NCBI RefSeq assembly: GCF_013369485.1
Contig: NZ_JABWEB010000005.1
Coordinates: 186,001 to 250,000, forward strand
Direction: 5' to 3'
DNA: 64,000 nucleotides
From: Massilia sp. BJB1822
Lineage (GTDB): Bacteria > Pseudomonadota > Gammaproteobacteria > Burkholderiales > Burkholderiaceae_D
The position numbers were made by a program, and so were the translations under genes. This document shows positions 38,703 through 47,353 of the stretch, piece by piece. The notes below the pieces were generated by a model. That model was not told the DNA's origin, searched no databases, and worked only from the letters and a program-made list of their open reading frames with translations. Every line of letters begins with the position of its first letter. The first letter of the stretch is position 1.

Positions 38703-39425
38703 TCAATAGCTGTAGCGCAGCATCAGCGAGTTCGTCACCCCAGTGCGCTGGACGGTGCGCGGACTCGCTGCGGCATCGCCTTGCAGACGGCTGACCTGCA
38801 CCGATGTCACCAGCGTGTACTTGCGGTTCAACTCCCAGCTCCAGCGTAGATACGCATAGCTGTCGTGCAGCCCACCGCCAGGCTGGTAACGGGCCGTGCC
38901 GAAATCGGACTGCATATAGGCGCGGTCCGCCAGATTCACGCCGGCACCCACGGCCAGAAAATGATGGGGCACGAGCATGGATTGCGTGCCGGCTTGCAGG
39001 TTGAGCAGGGCGCCTCTGCCGTCGTTGCCGGCGGGAGCATAGGCGTGGGCGTGCAGCGACAGCTCACTGAGCGGATGGTAATCGACGAAGGCGCCGAACA
39101 CGGGGCGCAACAGGATTCTGCGGCCATCTGCGCGGCGGATGCCAAGATCGAGCGTCATCAGCGGCCCATATTCCAAGAGCGGCTGTTTCGACATTTTCAT
39201 GCCCAGCATCAGGCCATCGAGAAACAGGCCGTTATCCCATTGCACCGAAAACTGCGGCGCCATATAGATCGAGCGTTTGGCGCTGCCTGGCCGATCCGGC
39301 GCGCTGCCCATCAGGGCGCCAATAGAAATGTCTTTCGATCCTTCCGGCAGCAGGCCGCCCGCCGATTGCGCCCATGCGGGCAGGGCGGCGGCCAGAGCGC
39401 CAGCAGCGATAAGGTATTTCACCAT
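38703..39425 (-). CDS. MipA/OmpV family outer-membrane protein
   Basis: The 240-residue protein has a signal peptide ending AWAQ and a beta-barrel pattern with DISIGALMGSAPDRPGSAK and MAPQFSVQWDNGLFLDG early, matching the MipA/OmpV family, and a C-terminal LMLRYSY aromatic end. E. coli MipA scaffolds murein synthases and hydrolases. ATG 39425 (MVKYLIAAG) is the better start. It lies one base after the response regulator stop, so it is probably transcribed with the two-component genes. Confidence 0.8.
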   Translation of the reverse strand: MVKYLIAAGALAAALPAWAQSAGGLLPEGSKDISIGALMGSAPDRPGSAKRSIYMAPQFSVQWDNGLFLDGLMLGMKMSKQPLLEYGPLMTLDLGIRRADGRRILLRPVFGAFVDYHPLSELSLHAHAYAPAGNDGRGALLNLQAGTQSMLVPHHFLAVGAGVNLADRAYMQSDFGTARYQPGGGLHDSYAYLRWSWELNRKYTLVTSVQVSRLQGDAAASPRTVQRTGVTNSLMLRYSY

Positions 39426-39426
39426 C

Positions 39427-40062
39427 TCAGATATGTCCCAGTTCAAGTCCGCGCAGCACGGCGCGCACGCGGTCGCGCACCCCCAGCTTGGCGAGAATGC
39501 TGGACACGTGATTTTTGATGGTGCCTTCGCTCGGCCCCAAGGCCTGGCTGATTTCGGCGTTATTGAAACCGGCCGCCATCAGCGCCAGGATCTCCGTTTC
39601 GCGGCTGGTCAGCGGCGTGGATAGATCGGGCGCAGGCGCGGCATTCACTGGTTTCTCGTAGGCGGCGCGGGTGCGCTCGGTCAGCGCTGGCCGGAACAGC
39701 GTGCCGCCTGCGGCGACGCTGCGTATGCCCTCGGCCAGGCGCTCCAGCGAAATATCCTTGAGCAGAAAGCCGCGCGCGCCGGCGCGCATGCCTTCGAACA
39801 GCGCGTTGTCGTCGTCAAATGTGGTGAGCAGGATGGTGGGCGGCAAACGCCCTTGTTCGCGCTGCAGCAGCTCGATGCCGCTGCAATGGGGCATGCGCAC
39901 GTCGAGCAGCAGCACGTCGGCTTCGGTTTGCGCGATGAGCTGGGCCGCTTCCGCGCCATCGGCCGCTTCGGCGATGACGCGGATGTCCGGCGTCAGCTCG
40001 AGCAGGCCGCGAATGCCGCTGCGCACCAGCATCTGGTCGTCCACCAGCAACACGCGGATCAT
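39427..40062 (-). CDS. NarL/FixJ-family response regulator
   Basis: The receiver domain has the acidic pair D8/D9, phospho-acceptor D54 in LLLDVRMP and K104-region LLKD. The C-terminal LuxR-type helix-turn-helix lies at about 147-206 with LTSRETEILALMAAGFNNAEIS and GTIKNHVSSILAKLGV. Its start overlaps the histidine kinase stop (ATGA), so the two are a cognate pair. The next gene downstream encodes a MipA/OmpV protein, a likely target. Confidence 0.93.
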   Translation of the reverse strand: MIRVLLVDDQMLVRSGIRGLLELTPDIRVIAEAADGAEAAQLIAQTEADVLLLDVRMPHCSGIELLQREQGRLPPTILLTTFDDDNALFEGMRAGARGFLLKDISLERLAEGIRSVAAGGTLFRPALTERTRAAYEKPVNAAPAPDLSTPLTSRETEILALMAAGFNNAEISQALGPSEGTIKNHVSSILAKLGVRDRVRAVLRGLELGHI

Positions 40063-41357
40063 GCTTGCGCTCCCTTCATCGGCAGGGAGAGTTCAAGCCA
40101 GAAGCCTTGCCGCGCGGTGCTGCCGGTGTGCAGCGCGCCGCCTTGTGCGGCAAGGCGTTCGCGCATGCCGCGCAGGCCGTTGCCTTCGGGCGCGTCGCCG
40201 CTGCCGTTGCCGTTGTCGGCGATATGCGCCAGCAGCAGGTCTTTGTGTCCCCGTATCTCGATGACGAGACGGCTTGCGCCGGCATGGCGCACGGCGTTGG
40301 TGACGGCTTCCTGCACGCAGCACAGCAGCGTGTGGGCGGCGGCCGGCGAGCAGGCGTCGGCCTGCGCGTCCATGGTCAATTCGATAGCCGGCGTGGGAAT
40401 GCCGGCGCACAGCAGCTGCAAGGCCTGGCGCAGATTGATGTCCTGCTCCTCCCTTTCCGCGCTGACGATGCCGCGCACCTCGGCCAGCAGCGAACGTGAT
40501 AGTTCGCGCGCCGTGGCCAAGGCCGTTGCGGGCTTGTCGCCGGACTGGCGGCTGGCCAGGTCGAGATGCAGATTGAGCGCGGTCAGATGGTGACCGACAG
40601 CGTCATGCAGGTTGCGCGCGATGCGCATGCGTTCGGAGGCGCGCACCGTATCGCCGAGCAGGGATTGGGTTGCGCGCAGCTGGGCATGGGAAGCCGCCAG
40701 CTGCATGCGCCCCTGCAGCTCCTGGCGCGCCAGCCAGGCCAGGGCAAAGCCGAGCATGAGCAGGCAGCGTTCCATGCTGAGCATGACCATCATCGTGAAA
40801 ACCCCTCTGTCGGCCAGGTTCTCGCTGGCGCTGGACAGCGTCAGCATATCCACGCCGATGCCCAGCAGAATCTGGATTGCCAGGCAGGCCAGTGCGCGGC
40901 GCAGCGGCAGCAGGGCGCCGAGCTGCACCGCCACCAGCAGATGAAAGGCGAGTGAATCGAGGGCGAGGGCGGCCAGCAGCTGGGCGGCAAGGGCCAGCTG
41001 CTTGAGCGCCGGCGCGCATTTCAGCGCGGGACGGGTGCGCCACCACATCAGGCCAACGATGCCGATGGCCAGCAGGGCTTTCAGCGCCAGAAAAAGCTGG
41101 AAGCTCAGCATCATACGGTCGCTGCCGGCGCGCAGCAGGGATGGTGCAGGCGTCAGGAAGGTGGCCAGATAGCGCGCCAGCAGGCCAGGTGGATTGCTCA
41201 TCTCGGCCGATTGCGGGCCGCCCGCCAGCGCTGCGCCCAGTTCGAGGGCGACAAAGACGGCGGCGGTCAGCAGCCCGGTCGCGCGGTAGCGCCGAATGGT
41301 TCGAAGGGCCGGCTTGGCGGGGACTGCAATCGGTATGGCGGTCATCAGGCCTGTCAT
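40059..41357 (-). CDS. Sensor histidine kinase, DesK/NarL-partner (HisKA_3) type
   Basis: The protein has about six membrane segments in its N-terminal half, a HisKA_3 phosphoacceptor region RIARNLHDAVGHHLTALNLHL, and an HATPase domain with EAVTNAVRHAGAS (N box) and IADNGNGSGDAPEGNGLRGM (G boxes). The start is uncertain: ATG codons at 41357, 41381 and 41399 are in frame and none has a clear ribosome site; I chose the one that puts the first membrane segment near residue 20. It is divergent from a periplasmic-protein gene. Confidence 0.88.
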   Translation of the reverse strand: MTGLMTAIPIAVPAKPALRTIRRYRATGLLTAAVFVALELGAALAGGPQSAEMSNPPGLLARYLATFLTPAPSLLRAGSDRMMLSFQLFLALKALLAIGIVGLMWWRTRPALKCAPALKQLALAAQLLAALALDSLAFHLLVAVQLGALLPLRRALACLAIQILLGIGVDMLTLSSASENLADRGVFTMMVMLSMERCLLMLGFALAWLARQELQGRMQLAASHAQLRATQSLLGDTVRASERMRIARNLHDAVGHHLTALNLHLDLASRQSGDKPATALATARELSRSLLAEVRGIVSAEREEQDINLRQALQLLCAGIPTPAIELTMDAQADACSPAAAHTLLCCVQEAVTNAVRHAGASRLVIEIRGHKDLLLAHIADNGNGSGDAPEGNGLRGMRERLAAQGGALHTGSTARQGFWLELSLPMKGAQA

Positions 41358-41410
41358 TTTGGTAAGTTTGAGCGGGGCCATTCTACGCGGTGCGGACATG
41401 CCGGCAAAGT

Positions 41411-41439
41411 GCCGGAAGTCATGCGGCCTGACTTCCGGC
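41411..41439. promoter_or_regulatory. Inverted repeat between divergent kinase and periplasmic-protein genes
   Basis: GCCGGAAGTCA (41411-41421) and TGACTTCCGGC (41429-41439) are perfect 11-base arms with a 7-base spacer, centred between the two divergent starts. The geometry suits a dimeric regulator such as the NarL-type response regulator encoded here; a cruciform or mRNA hairpin is the alternative. Confidence 0.5.
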
Positions 41440-41508
41440 ATATGCCGCGCCCGGCGCAATGCCGTAGAATCGCTGCCGTACCAGTCTTTTATGCCGGGGA
41501 TAAGCTTG

Positions 41509-42237
41509 ATGAGAATGCCGAAGTGGATGGCGCTGCCCTTATGCCTGCTGGCTTGCGCCGCTGCAGCGGAGGAGATAACCAAAGTGGTGGTGGTGGCTGA
41601 GCGCGACGCCGAATGGCACGGCTATCGCCAAGCCTACAAGGCGGTGCGCTCCGTCGAGCCTTTGTTGAAAAACCGCCCCCTGATCCAGGCGCATATGCAG
41701 ATCCGGCCCAACCAGCCGGAAGAGTCCATGGAGGGATTGCAGCTGCAGTTGAGCGGCGAGAGCGTCAATCTGAGCATCCCCGTCGATGCGCTGGGCCGCG
41801 TCACCCTGCCCATGCTGAAGCAGGCCTATGACGAAGACGCGGTGCTGCGCCTGAACCGCCAGCGCGGCTATTACCATTTCAGCGGCCGCTATTCGATCCG
41901 CGAGCGCGAAGACGGCATTTACAGCGGCGCCGATCTGCGCGCCGCCTGCGAGCAGCTGCTGAGCGCGCAGCGCGAATCGGGCTACCGTTTGCGCCTGCTC
42001 GGCAAAAAATGCGTGGGCGTGAAATTCGTCTATCCCGCGTCCGACCCCGCGCCGGAAGTCGAGCACCGGGGCGCCGATGGCCAGCTGACGCCGCTTGCCA
42101 CGGCGCTGGGCCATCCCTTTGAAAACCCGACCATGGGCACGTATCGCCTTGCCATTTACCGCTTTGCCGATTGGCCCGTTAACGGCGAGGTGCTTGCGCA
42201 CAGCAAGCCGCTGGCGGTGGGAACCGTGTACGAATAA
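41509..42237 (+). CDS. Secreted protein of unknown function
   Basis: The 242-residue protein has a signal peptide (MALPLCLLACAAAA) and then a soluble domain with KVVVVAERDAEWHGYRQAY, IQAHMQIRPNQPEESMEGL and LGRVTLPMLKQAYDEDAVLRL, suggesting a mixed alpha/beta periplasmic protein. I do not recognise the family. It is transcribed away from the histidine kinase across a shared inverted repeat, so coregulation is possible. ATG 41491 is an alternative start. A terminator follows 16 bases after the stop. Confidence 0.65.
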   Translation: MRMPKWMALPLCLLACAAAAEEITKVVVVAERDAEWHGYRQAYKAVRSVEPLLKNRPLIQAHMQIRPNQPEESMEGLQLQLSGESVNLSIPVDALGRVTLPMLKQAYDEDAVLRLNRQRGYYHFSGRYSIREREDGIYSGADLRAACEQLLSAQRESGYRLRLLGKKCVGVKFVYPASDPAPEVEHRGADGQLTPLATALGHPFENPTMGTYRLAIYRFADWPVNGEVLAHSKPLAVGTVYE

Positions 42238-42253
42238 GCCAGAATTGACCGTG

Positions 42254-42286
42254 CCGCGTTGCGAAACGCGGTCCTTTTTGTTTTTT
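42254..42286 (+). terminator. Terminator after the secreted-protein gene
   Basis: CCGCGTT (42254-42260) and AACGCGG (42265-42271) form a seven-pair stem with a GCGA loop, followed by TCCTTTTTGTTTTTTC. The rest of 42287-42465 shows no gene or clear promoter boxes. Confidence 0.85.
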
Positions 42287-42465
42287 CTGCGCAATTCGGG
42301 TGGACGGGCGGTTACCGCTTCGGTATTCTTTCAGTATCCAGTAATCCCTCAGCTAGCCGCGACCCGGCATGGAGAGATGAAGTTAGCTGCCTGTCAATAC
42401 AGGCTGTTTTAGTTGTGTATTGCGCAAGCCGCCTCGGCGGGCCGCAATATTTACCGGGGTTGCAA

Positions 42466-43161
42466 ATGAATATGGAAGAAGAACGGGTGATTTACGGAAC
42501 GGAAGACCTGCTGGCCAGCTTGTGCACATCGGTTACGCGGGTACTGAATGTAGCAACGCAAAGCAAGATCAATTACTCCGCGATGGTTCAGCGCATCACG
42601 AAGATCGGCCTGAAACCCGACATCGGCTGCTTCGTGCTGTTTGACGGCGGCTTTACCGGCCTGGTGGTGCTGAACTTCGCCGCCGATACGGCGATGGAGA
42701 TTTACGAACGCTATATGCTGCACATGGGCATGCCGAAGTCGGAGCTGGCTGGTTCCTACACCTCGGACGAAGTGGCCAATATCATGGGCGAGCTGATGAA
42801 CCAGATCGTCGGCGATTTCACCGGCAAGGTGCGCCGCGAGCTGCAAACCAATATCACCCAGAACCAGCCGAAGATGCTGGTGCTGACCAAACAGGTCATG
42901 CTGAATGTGGATACGCCGCTGGACCGTCCGGAAATGCGCCGCGTCTCCTTCTTCACCGAGAAGAACAATATCTTCTATCTGGAACTGGCGATCGACCGCA
43001 CCGAATTCATCAAGCTGCATGATTTCGAGGTCAACGAGATTGCCGACCCGGACGCGCTGCTGGATATGGAGCGCGCCAACAGCCAGGGCGCCGCTCCGGC
43101 CGCCCCGGCTTCCGCCATCGACGACGATGCCGACGAGCTGCTGAAATCGCTGGGCATGTAA
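42466..43161 (+). CDS. DUF3334-like / CheX-like protein
   Basis: The 231-residue protein starts MNMEEERVIYGTEDLLASL and has a central segment YTSDEVANIMGELMNQIVGDFTGKVRRELQ resembling the CheC/CheX phosphatase helix, where E..N residues act on CheY-P, here ...GELMNQIVGD. The C-terminus ends in an acidic helix DDDADELLKSLGM after an Ala/Pro linker. I recall this as a DUF3334-type family, from memory only. There is no signal peptide. It stands alone, followed by a terminator shared with the convergent receptor gene. Phosphatase activity is a hypothesis. Confidence 0.6.
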   Translation: MNMEEERVIYGTEDLLASLCTSVTRVLNVATQSKINYSAMVQRITKIGLKPDIGCFVLFDGGFTGLVVLNFAADTAMEIYERYMLHMGMPKSELAGSYTSDEVANIMGELMNQIVGDFTGKVRRELQTNITQNQPKMLVLTKQVMLNVDTPLDRPEMRRVSFFTEKNNIFYLELAIDRTEFIKLHDFEVNEIADPDALLDMERANSQGAAPAAPASAIDDDADELLKSLGM

Positions 43162-43179
43162 GACCTGCCGGCTGCACAA

Positions 43180-43207
43180 GAAAGGCCGCATGCGAATGCG
43201 GCCTTTC
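43180..43207. terminator. Bidirectional terminator between the CheX-like gene and the siderophore receptor
   Basis: GAAAGGCCGCAT and ATGCGGCCTTTC form a perfect 12-pair stem with a GCGA tetraloop, ending in TTTC on both strands. It separates two convergent genes. Confidence 0.9.
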
Positions 43208-43228
43208 TCATTTGCGCTTCGTTTGCGC

Positions 43229-45481
43229 TTAGAAGTCCATCGTGGCCGAGATCTGCACCGTGCGTGGCGCGCCTAGGCCCAGGCTGGCCAGCAGCGGCAT
43301 GCCCCAGTAAGCTTTGTTCGTCACGTTGTTGACGCTGGCGCGCAGCGTCAGCGGCTTGCCCGCTGCCTTGGTGGCATAGCGCGCGCCCAGGTCAAACACG
43401 GTATGGCCGCCCGCCGCCAGGGAGTTGTCGGCGCTGATGTACTGCTTCGATACCGACGTGGCGTTGGCCGTCAGCGCCAGACCCTGCAGCGCGGACACAT
43501 CCCATTCCGCACCGAGCTTGCCTTGCAGCTTGGGCAGGCCGGTGGCGATCTTGCCCTCGTTGACGCCGCCCGCGCTGCGCGTCAGCTTGGGGTCCACATA
43601 GGCGATGCCGCCCATCAGGCGCACATTGCGCAGCGGCGTGCCGAAGAAGCTCCACTCCACGCCGCGGTTGCGCTGCTCGCCGCCGAAGGAAAACACATTC
43701 GTCACGGGATCGGTATAGCTGCTGGGGCGCTTGATTTCATACAGGCTGGCCGTATGGGCGAATTCGCCCAGGTCGATCTTGAGGCCGAGCTCTTTCTGCT
43801 TGGTCTTGTACGGCGCGAAGATTTCGCCCGCATTGGCGGCCGTCATCGGAGCGGTGGCGCCCTGGCTCAAGCCTTCCACATAGTTGGCGTACAGCGAGAT
43901 GTGCTTGGTGGCCTTGAACAGCAGGGCGGCGGCTGGCGTCACGGCGCTTTCGTCGTAGCGCGAGGTGCGCGCGCCGGTGGCCACGCTGAAGGAGTCGCTG
44001 AGCACGCGCTGGTGGCGCGCGCCCAGGGTCAGCTGCACCTTATCCTGCGCAAACGAGAGGGTGTCGGCCAGACCCACGCTGCTCAGGCGCACCTTGGTCT
44101 TGGCAATATGCGGCAGGACGAGGGCGGGCGCGCTATTCCACACCGGATTGTAGATATTGGTGGTCCACTCCGCGCCCGGCACGCTGCGGCGGCCGTAGTC
44201 GTCCTGGTGGTGCTGGTAGTGGGTGGCGTTCAGCGCCCATTGGTGGCCGATGTCGCCAGTCCGGAACTTGCCTTTCAAGCCCACGTCTGCCGCTTTCTTC
44301 TCCACGTCGAAACCGAGCTGGCCGATGATGGTGCGGTAGTCGCCTGCCGCGTTGAGCACCTGGCCGATCGCTGCGCCGTTGTACTTGTAATCGGTCTTGC
44401 TGGCGCCAAAGGCGGCGTAGGCTTGCAGATTGTCGCTCAGGTCGAAGTCGCCGCGCGCGATGACGCCCTTGTCCTTGGTTTCCACGAAGGACCAGTCGGG
44501 ATTCAGCAGGGTATCGGCCTTCGGCGGGCGGGGAATTGCCACGCCTGGCGCCAGGCTGATGCCGCGCGTGACGCCGTCCACGCGGTCGGTGCTGGTGTAC
44601 ATATCGAGCGACAGGCGGGCACGGTCGCCGCGCCAGTCCAGGCCCAGGGAAGCCAGGTGGACTTTCTTGTCCTGCCGTTTGACGGCGCCTTCGCCATCGC
44701 GGTAAGCGCCATTGAAGCGCAGGCCGAACTGCTTGTTCTCGCCCCAGCGCCGGCCCACATCGAGGTGGCCGCCGAACTGGGAATCGGACATATAGCTGGC
44801 CGTCACGCGCGTGAGCGGTGTGTCGCCCGCGCGCTTGGGCACGAGATTGACGGTGCCGCCCACCGAGCCGCCCGGCGGCATGCCGTTGAGCAGGGCTGAT
44901 GGGCCTTTCAGGACTTCGATGCGCTCGAACATTTCCGGCGAGGTGCGGTAGTAGGGCGCCATGCCGAACAAGCCGCCGATGGTCATATCGCTGGTGCCGG
45001 AAGAGAAGCCGCGGATGGAGTAGTTCTCGCTCCAGGCGCCGGTGACGCCGTTGCTGAACACCGTCGGGTCGGTGGCGGCGATCACGTCGGCGATATTGTG
45101 CGCCTGGCGGTCGGCGATGAATTGGTCCGTATAGCTGATGGTGCTGAACGGCGTTTCCATGAAGTCCTTGTCGCCCAGCAGGCCGACGCGGCCGCCCGAC
45201 GCCACCTGGCCGCCGGCATAGGCGTCGGTGTTGGAGATGGCTTGCCCCTGCACCGTCACCGTGGCCATTGTGGCCGTATCCTGCGGCGCGTGTTTGCGGG
45301 CGCCGGCTGCGTCACCGGCGGCCTGCGTTTGCGCCAATGCCATGGGAACGGCGCCCACGGCCAATCCCAGCAACAGCGCGATCCGCGTTGCGGCGCCGGG
45401 TTTGAGCGCAAAGGGCAGGGAGGTGTGCGCTGGCGGCTGTGCGGTGCTGGCGTGGCGTTGGTGGGGACGGCGGTGAGTCAT
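43229..45481 (-). CDS. TonB-dependent siderophore receptor
   Basis: The 750-residue protein has a long N-terminus with signal sequence ending PMALAQ, a plug domain (QFIADRQAHNIADVIAATDP, YSIRGFSS, RIEVLKGPSALLNGMPPGGSVGG) and a 22-strand barrel ending RTVQISATMDF with the terminal Phe. The plug sequence is of the FhuA/FoxA/ferrichrome-type siderophore receptor group (TonB-siderophor). It lies 100 bases downstream of the binding-protein gene and has its own Fur-like site, so it can be transcribed separately. The ligand cannot be assigned. Confidence 0.92.
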   Translation of the reverse strand: MTHRRPHQRHASTAQPPAHTSLPFALKPGAATRIALLLGLAVGAVPMALAQTQAAGDAAGARKHAPQDTATMATVTVQGQAISNTDAYAGGQVASGGRVGLLGDKDFMETPFSTISYTDQFIADRQAHNIADVIAATDPTVFSNGVTGAWSENYSIRGFSSGTSDMTIGGLFGMAPYYRTSPEMFERIEVLKGPSALLNGMPPGGSVGGTVNLVPKRAGDTPLTRVTASYMSDSQFGGHLDVGRRWGENKQFGLRFNGAYRDGEGAVKRQDKKVHLASLGLDWRGDRARLSLDMYTSTDRVDGVTRGISLAPGVAIPRPPKADTLLNPDWSFVETKDKGVIARGDFDLSDNLQAYAAFGASKTDYKYNGAAIGQVLNAAGDYRTIIGQLGFDVEKKAADVGLKGKFRTGDIGHQWALNATHYQHHQDDYGRRSVPGAEWTTNIYNPVWNSAPALVLPHIAKTKVRLSSVGLADTLSFAQDKVQLTLGARHQRVLSDSFSVATGARTSRYDESAVTPAAALLFKATKHISLYANYVEGLSQGATAPMTAANAGEIFAPYKTKQKELGLKIDLGEFAHTASLYEIKRPSSYTDPVTNVFSFGGEQRNRGVEWSFFGTPLRNVRLMGGIAYVDPKLTRSAGGVNEGKIATGLPKLQGKLGAEWDVSALQGLALTANATSVSKQYISADNSLAAGGHTVFDLGARYATKAAGKPLTLRASVNNVTNKAYWGMPLLASLGLGAPRTVQISATMDF

Positions 45482-45530
45482 ACAGCTTCCTTTCAGTTGA
45501 GGCTTGGTCCGCGCGCGGCGAACTCTTGGT

Positions 45531-45549
45531 AAAAATGAGAACTATTACG
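45531..45549 (-). promoter_or_regulatory. Weak Fur-box-like site before the siderophore receptor
   Basis: On the minus strand CGTAATAGTTCTCATTTTT matches the classical 19-base Fur box at 11 positions by my count, and lies about 50 bases before the receptor start in an AT-rich patch. It supports iron control, but weakly. Confidence 0.4.
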
Positions 45550-45581
45550 CTTTAAGGTGAAAATGAGGGGAGGGTCGGCGC

Positions 45582-46580
45582 TTAGCCTTGGTAGCCCTTG
45601 AGCACATCGTCCACCACGATCTTCAGGGCGCTCAGGCAGGCGCCGGTGGTGTACCAGGCATCGGCATCGACGAAGACCACGCGGCCGTTTTTCCAGGCCT
45701 TGGTCTGGCGCAGCAGCGGGTTGCTGACCTGGGCGGCATCGATGACGGGACGGCGGTCCATCACGGCCGTGCGGTCCACCACGTAGAGGATGTCGGGATC
45801 GGCTTGCTGAATGAATTCGCTGGAGATGGGCTGGCCGTGCAGGCTGGTTTCCACCGCCGTGCTGGCGGGCTGCACGCCCAGGGCGTTGAAGACGAAGCCA
45901 TAGCGCGAGCGCACGCCGAAGGAGCTGAAGGCGCCGTTATTATGCAGCACGACCAGCGCTTTTTCGGGCCGGCCGGTGGTCGCGCGGCGCGCTGTCTGTA
46001 CCTTGGCATCGAGTTCGGCCGCCTTGGCGCGCGCCAGGTCTTCCTTGCCGAAGATGCGGCCTAGGGTCAGCAGATGGTCCTTGACGACGTCGAAGTGGCC
46101 GCTCTGGCTATTGCCGAAGTCCACGTCGAAGTGCAGGGTGGGCGCGATCTCGGTCAATTCCTGGTAGTGGTTGGCTTGCAGCGGCGTGATCAGCACCAGG
46201 TCGGGGTGCAGGGCATGCACGCGCTCCAGATTGGGCTGGACGATGGCGCCTAGGTCTTGCACCTGCGCGTCGTCCTTGTACTTGGCCAGGAAGTGCGGCA
46301 CATAGTCTTTCACCATGCCCGCAATCGGCACGCCAAGCTGATCGAGGAAGTCGGCCTCGTTCATTTCCAGCGCCGCCACGCGCTGCGGGCGCTGCTGGAG
46401 CGTGGTCGTGCCCAGCTTGTGCTTGACGGTGATCGGTTCGAAGCCGGGCGTGGCGGGCGTGGCGGGCGGTGTCGCCGCTGCGGCCGACGTGGATACGGAT
46501 GGTTCGGACTTGCGGCCGCAGCCATACAGGGCCGCCGAGGCGGCCAGCGCCAGGAGGAAGGTTCTACGCTGGATAGTCAT
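45582..46580 (-). CDS. Iron-siderophore ABC transporter substrate-binding lipoprotein
   Basis: The 332-residue protein has a lipobox AALYGC (C21) and a periplasmic-binding fold of the FepB/FatB type (TroA-like): QRVAALEMNEADFLDQLGVPIAG, LERVHALHPDLVLIT and the second lobe ALVVLHNNGAFSSFG. It delivers Fe-siderophore to the permease. ATG 46580 is the natural start. The ATPase gene ends 11 bases upstream. Confidence 0.92.
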   Translation of the reverse strand: MTIQRRTFLLALAASAALYGCGRKSEPSVSTSAAAATPPATPATPGFEPITVKHKLGTTTLQQRPQRVAALEMNEADFLDQLGVPIAGMVKDYVPHFLAKYKDDAQVQDLGAIVQPNLERVHALHPDLVLITPLQANHYQELTEIAPTLHFDVDFGNSQSGHFDVVKDHLLTLGRIFGKEDLARAKAAELDAKVQTARRATTGRPEKALVVLHNNGAFSSFGVRSRYGFVFNALGVQPASTAVETSLHGQPISSEFIQQADPDILYVVDRTAVMDRRPVIDAAQVSNPLLRQTKAWKNGRVVFVDADAWYTTGACLSALKIVVDDVLKGYQG

Positions 46581-46591
46581 GCTTGGATTTC

Positions 46592-47353
46592 CTATGGGTT
46601 GAAGTAGTTGCACACGCAGCCGCGCTCGCTGCGCACGATTTCGAAGTCCAGTTCGTACAGTTCGCGCAACCGCTCCTCGGTCACGACTTCGTCGGCCGGG
46701 CCGCTGAAGCGGACCGCACCGCTTTTCAGGGCCACGATGTGGTCGGAATAGTTGGCGGCGAAGTTGATGTCGTGGATGACCAGGATCACGGTGCGCCCCT
46801 GTTCGTCGCACAGGCGGCGCAGCGCGCGCATGATCTGCACGGTGTGCTTCATGTCGAGGTTGTTAAGCGGCTCGTCGAGCAGCAGCACGCTGGTTCCCTG
46901 GGCGATGGTCATGGCCAGGAAAGCCATCTGGCGCTGGCCGCCGCTCAGTTCGTCGAGATAAGCATGGCGCAGCGGTTCCAGCGCCAGAAAGCCGATGGCC
47001 TCGTCGATGGCGCGGCGGTCGTCGGCGGTCAGCGCGCCGCGGCTGTGCGGAAAGCGGCCGAAGGCGACCAGCTCTTCCACCGTCAGGCGCAGATTGAAGC
47101 CGGGCGACTGGCGCAGCGTCGCCACCTGGCGCGCATAGTCGGCGGTGCGGATGTCCAGCGCGCTGCGGCCATTGATCAGGATGTCGCCCGCGCTCGGTTC
47201 CAGCAGGCGCGCTATCGTCATCAGCAGTGTCGATTTGCCCGCGCCGTTGGGACCGATCAGCGAGCTGATGCGCCCCGTCGGGAACGTGGTGTTGATGTTG
47301 GAGAGAACGGTCTTGGCGCCATAAGCCTTGTGCAGATTGCGGATGGTAATCAT
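46592..47353 (-). CDS. Iron-siderophore ABC transporter ATPase
   Basis: The 253-residue ATPase has Walker A GPNGAGKS (34-41), signature LSGGQRQMAFLAMTIAQG, Walker B VLLLDEPLNNLD and the switch histidine in VIHDINFA. It belongs to the FepC/FecE group. The start overlaps the permease stop (ATGA). It powers the FecCD-type permease pair immediately upstream. Confidence 0.94.
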   Translation of the reverse strand: MITIRNLHKAYGAKTVLSNINTTFPTGRISSLIGPNGAGKSTLLMTIARLLEPSAGDILINGRSALDIRTADYARQVATLRQSPGFNLRLTVEELVAFGRFPHSRGALTADDRRAIDEAIGFLALEPLRHAYLDELSGGQRQMAFLAMTIAQGTSVLLLDEPLNNLDMKHTVQIMRALRRLCDEQGRTVILVIHDINFAANYSDHIVALKSGAVRFSGPADEVVTEERLRELYELDFEIVRSERGCVCNYFNP

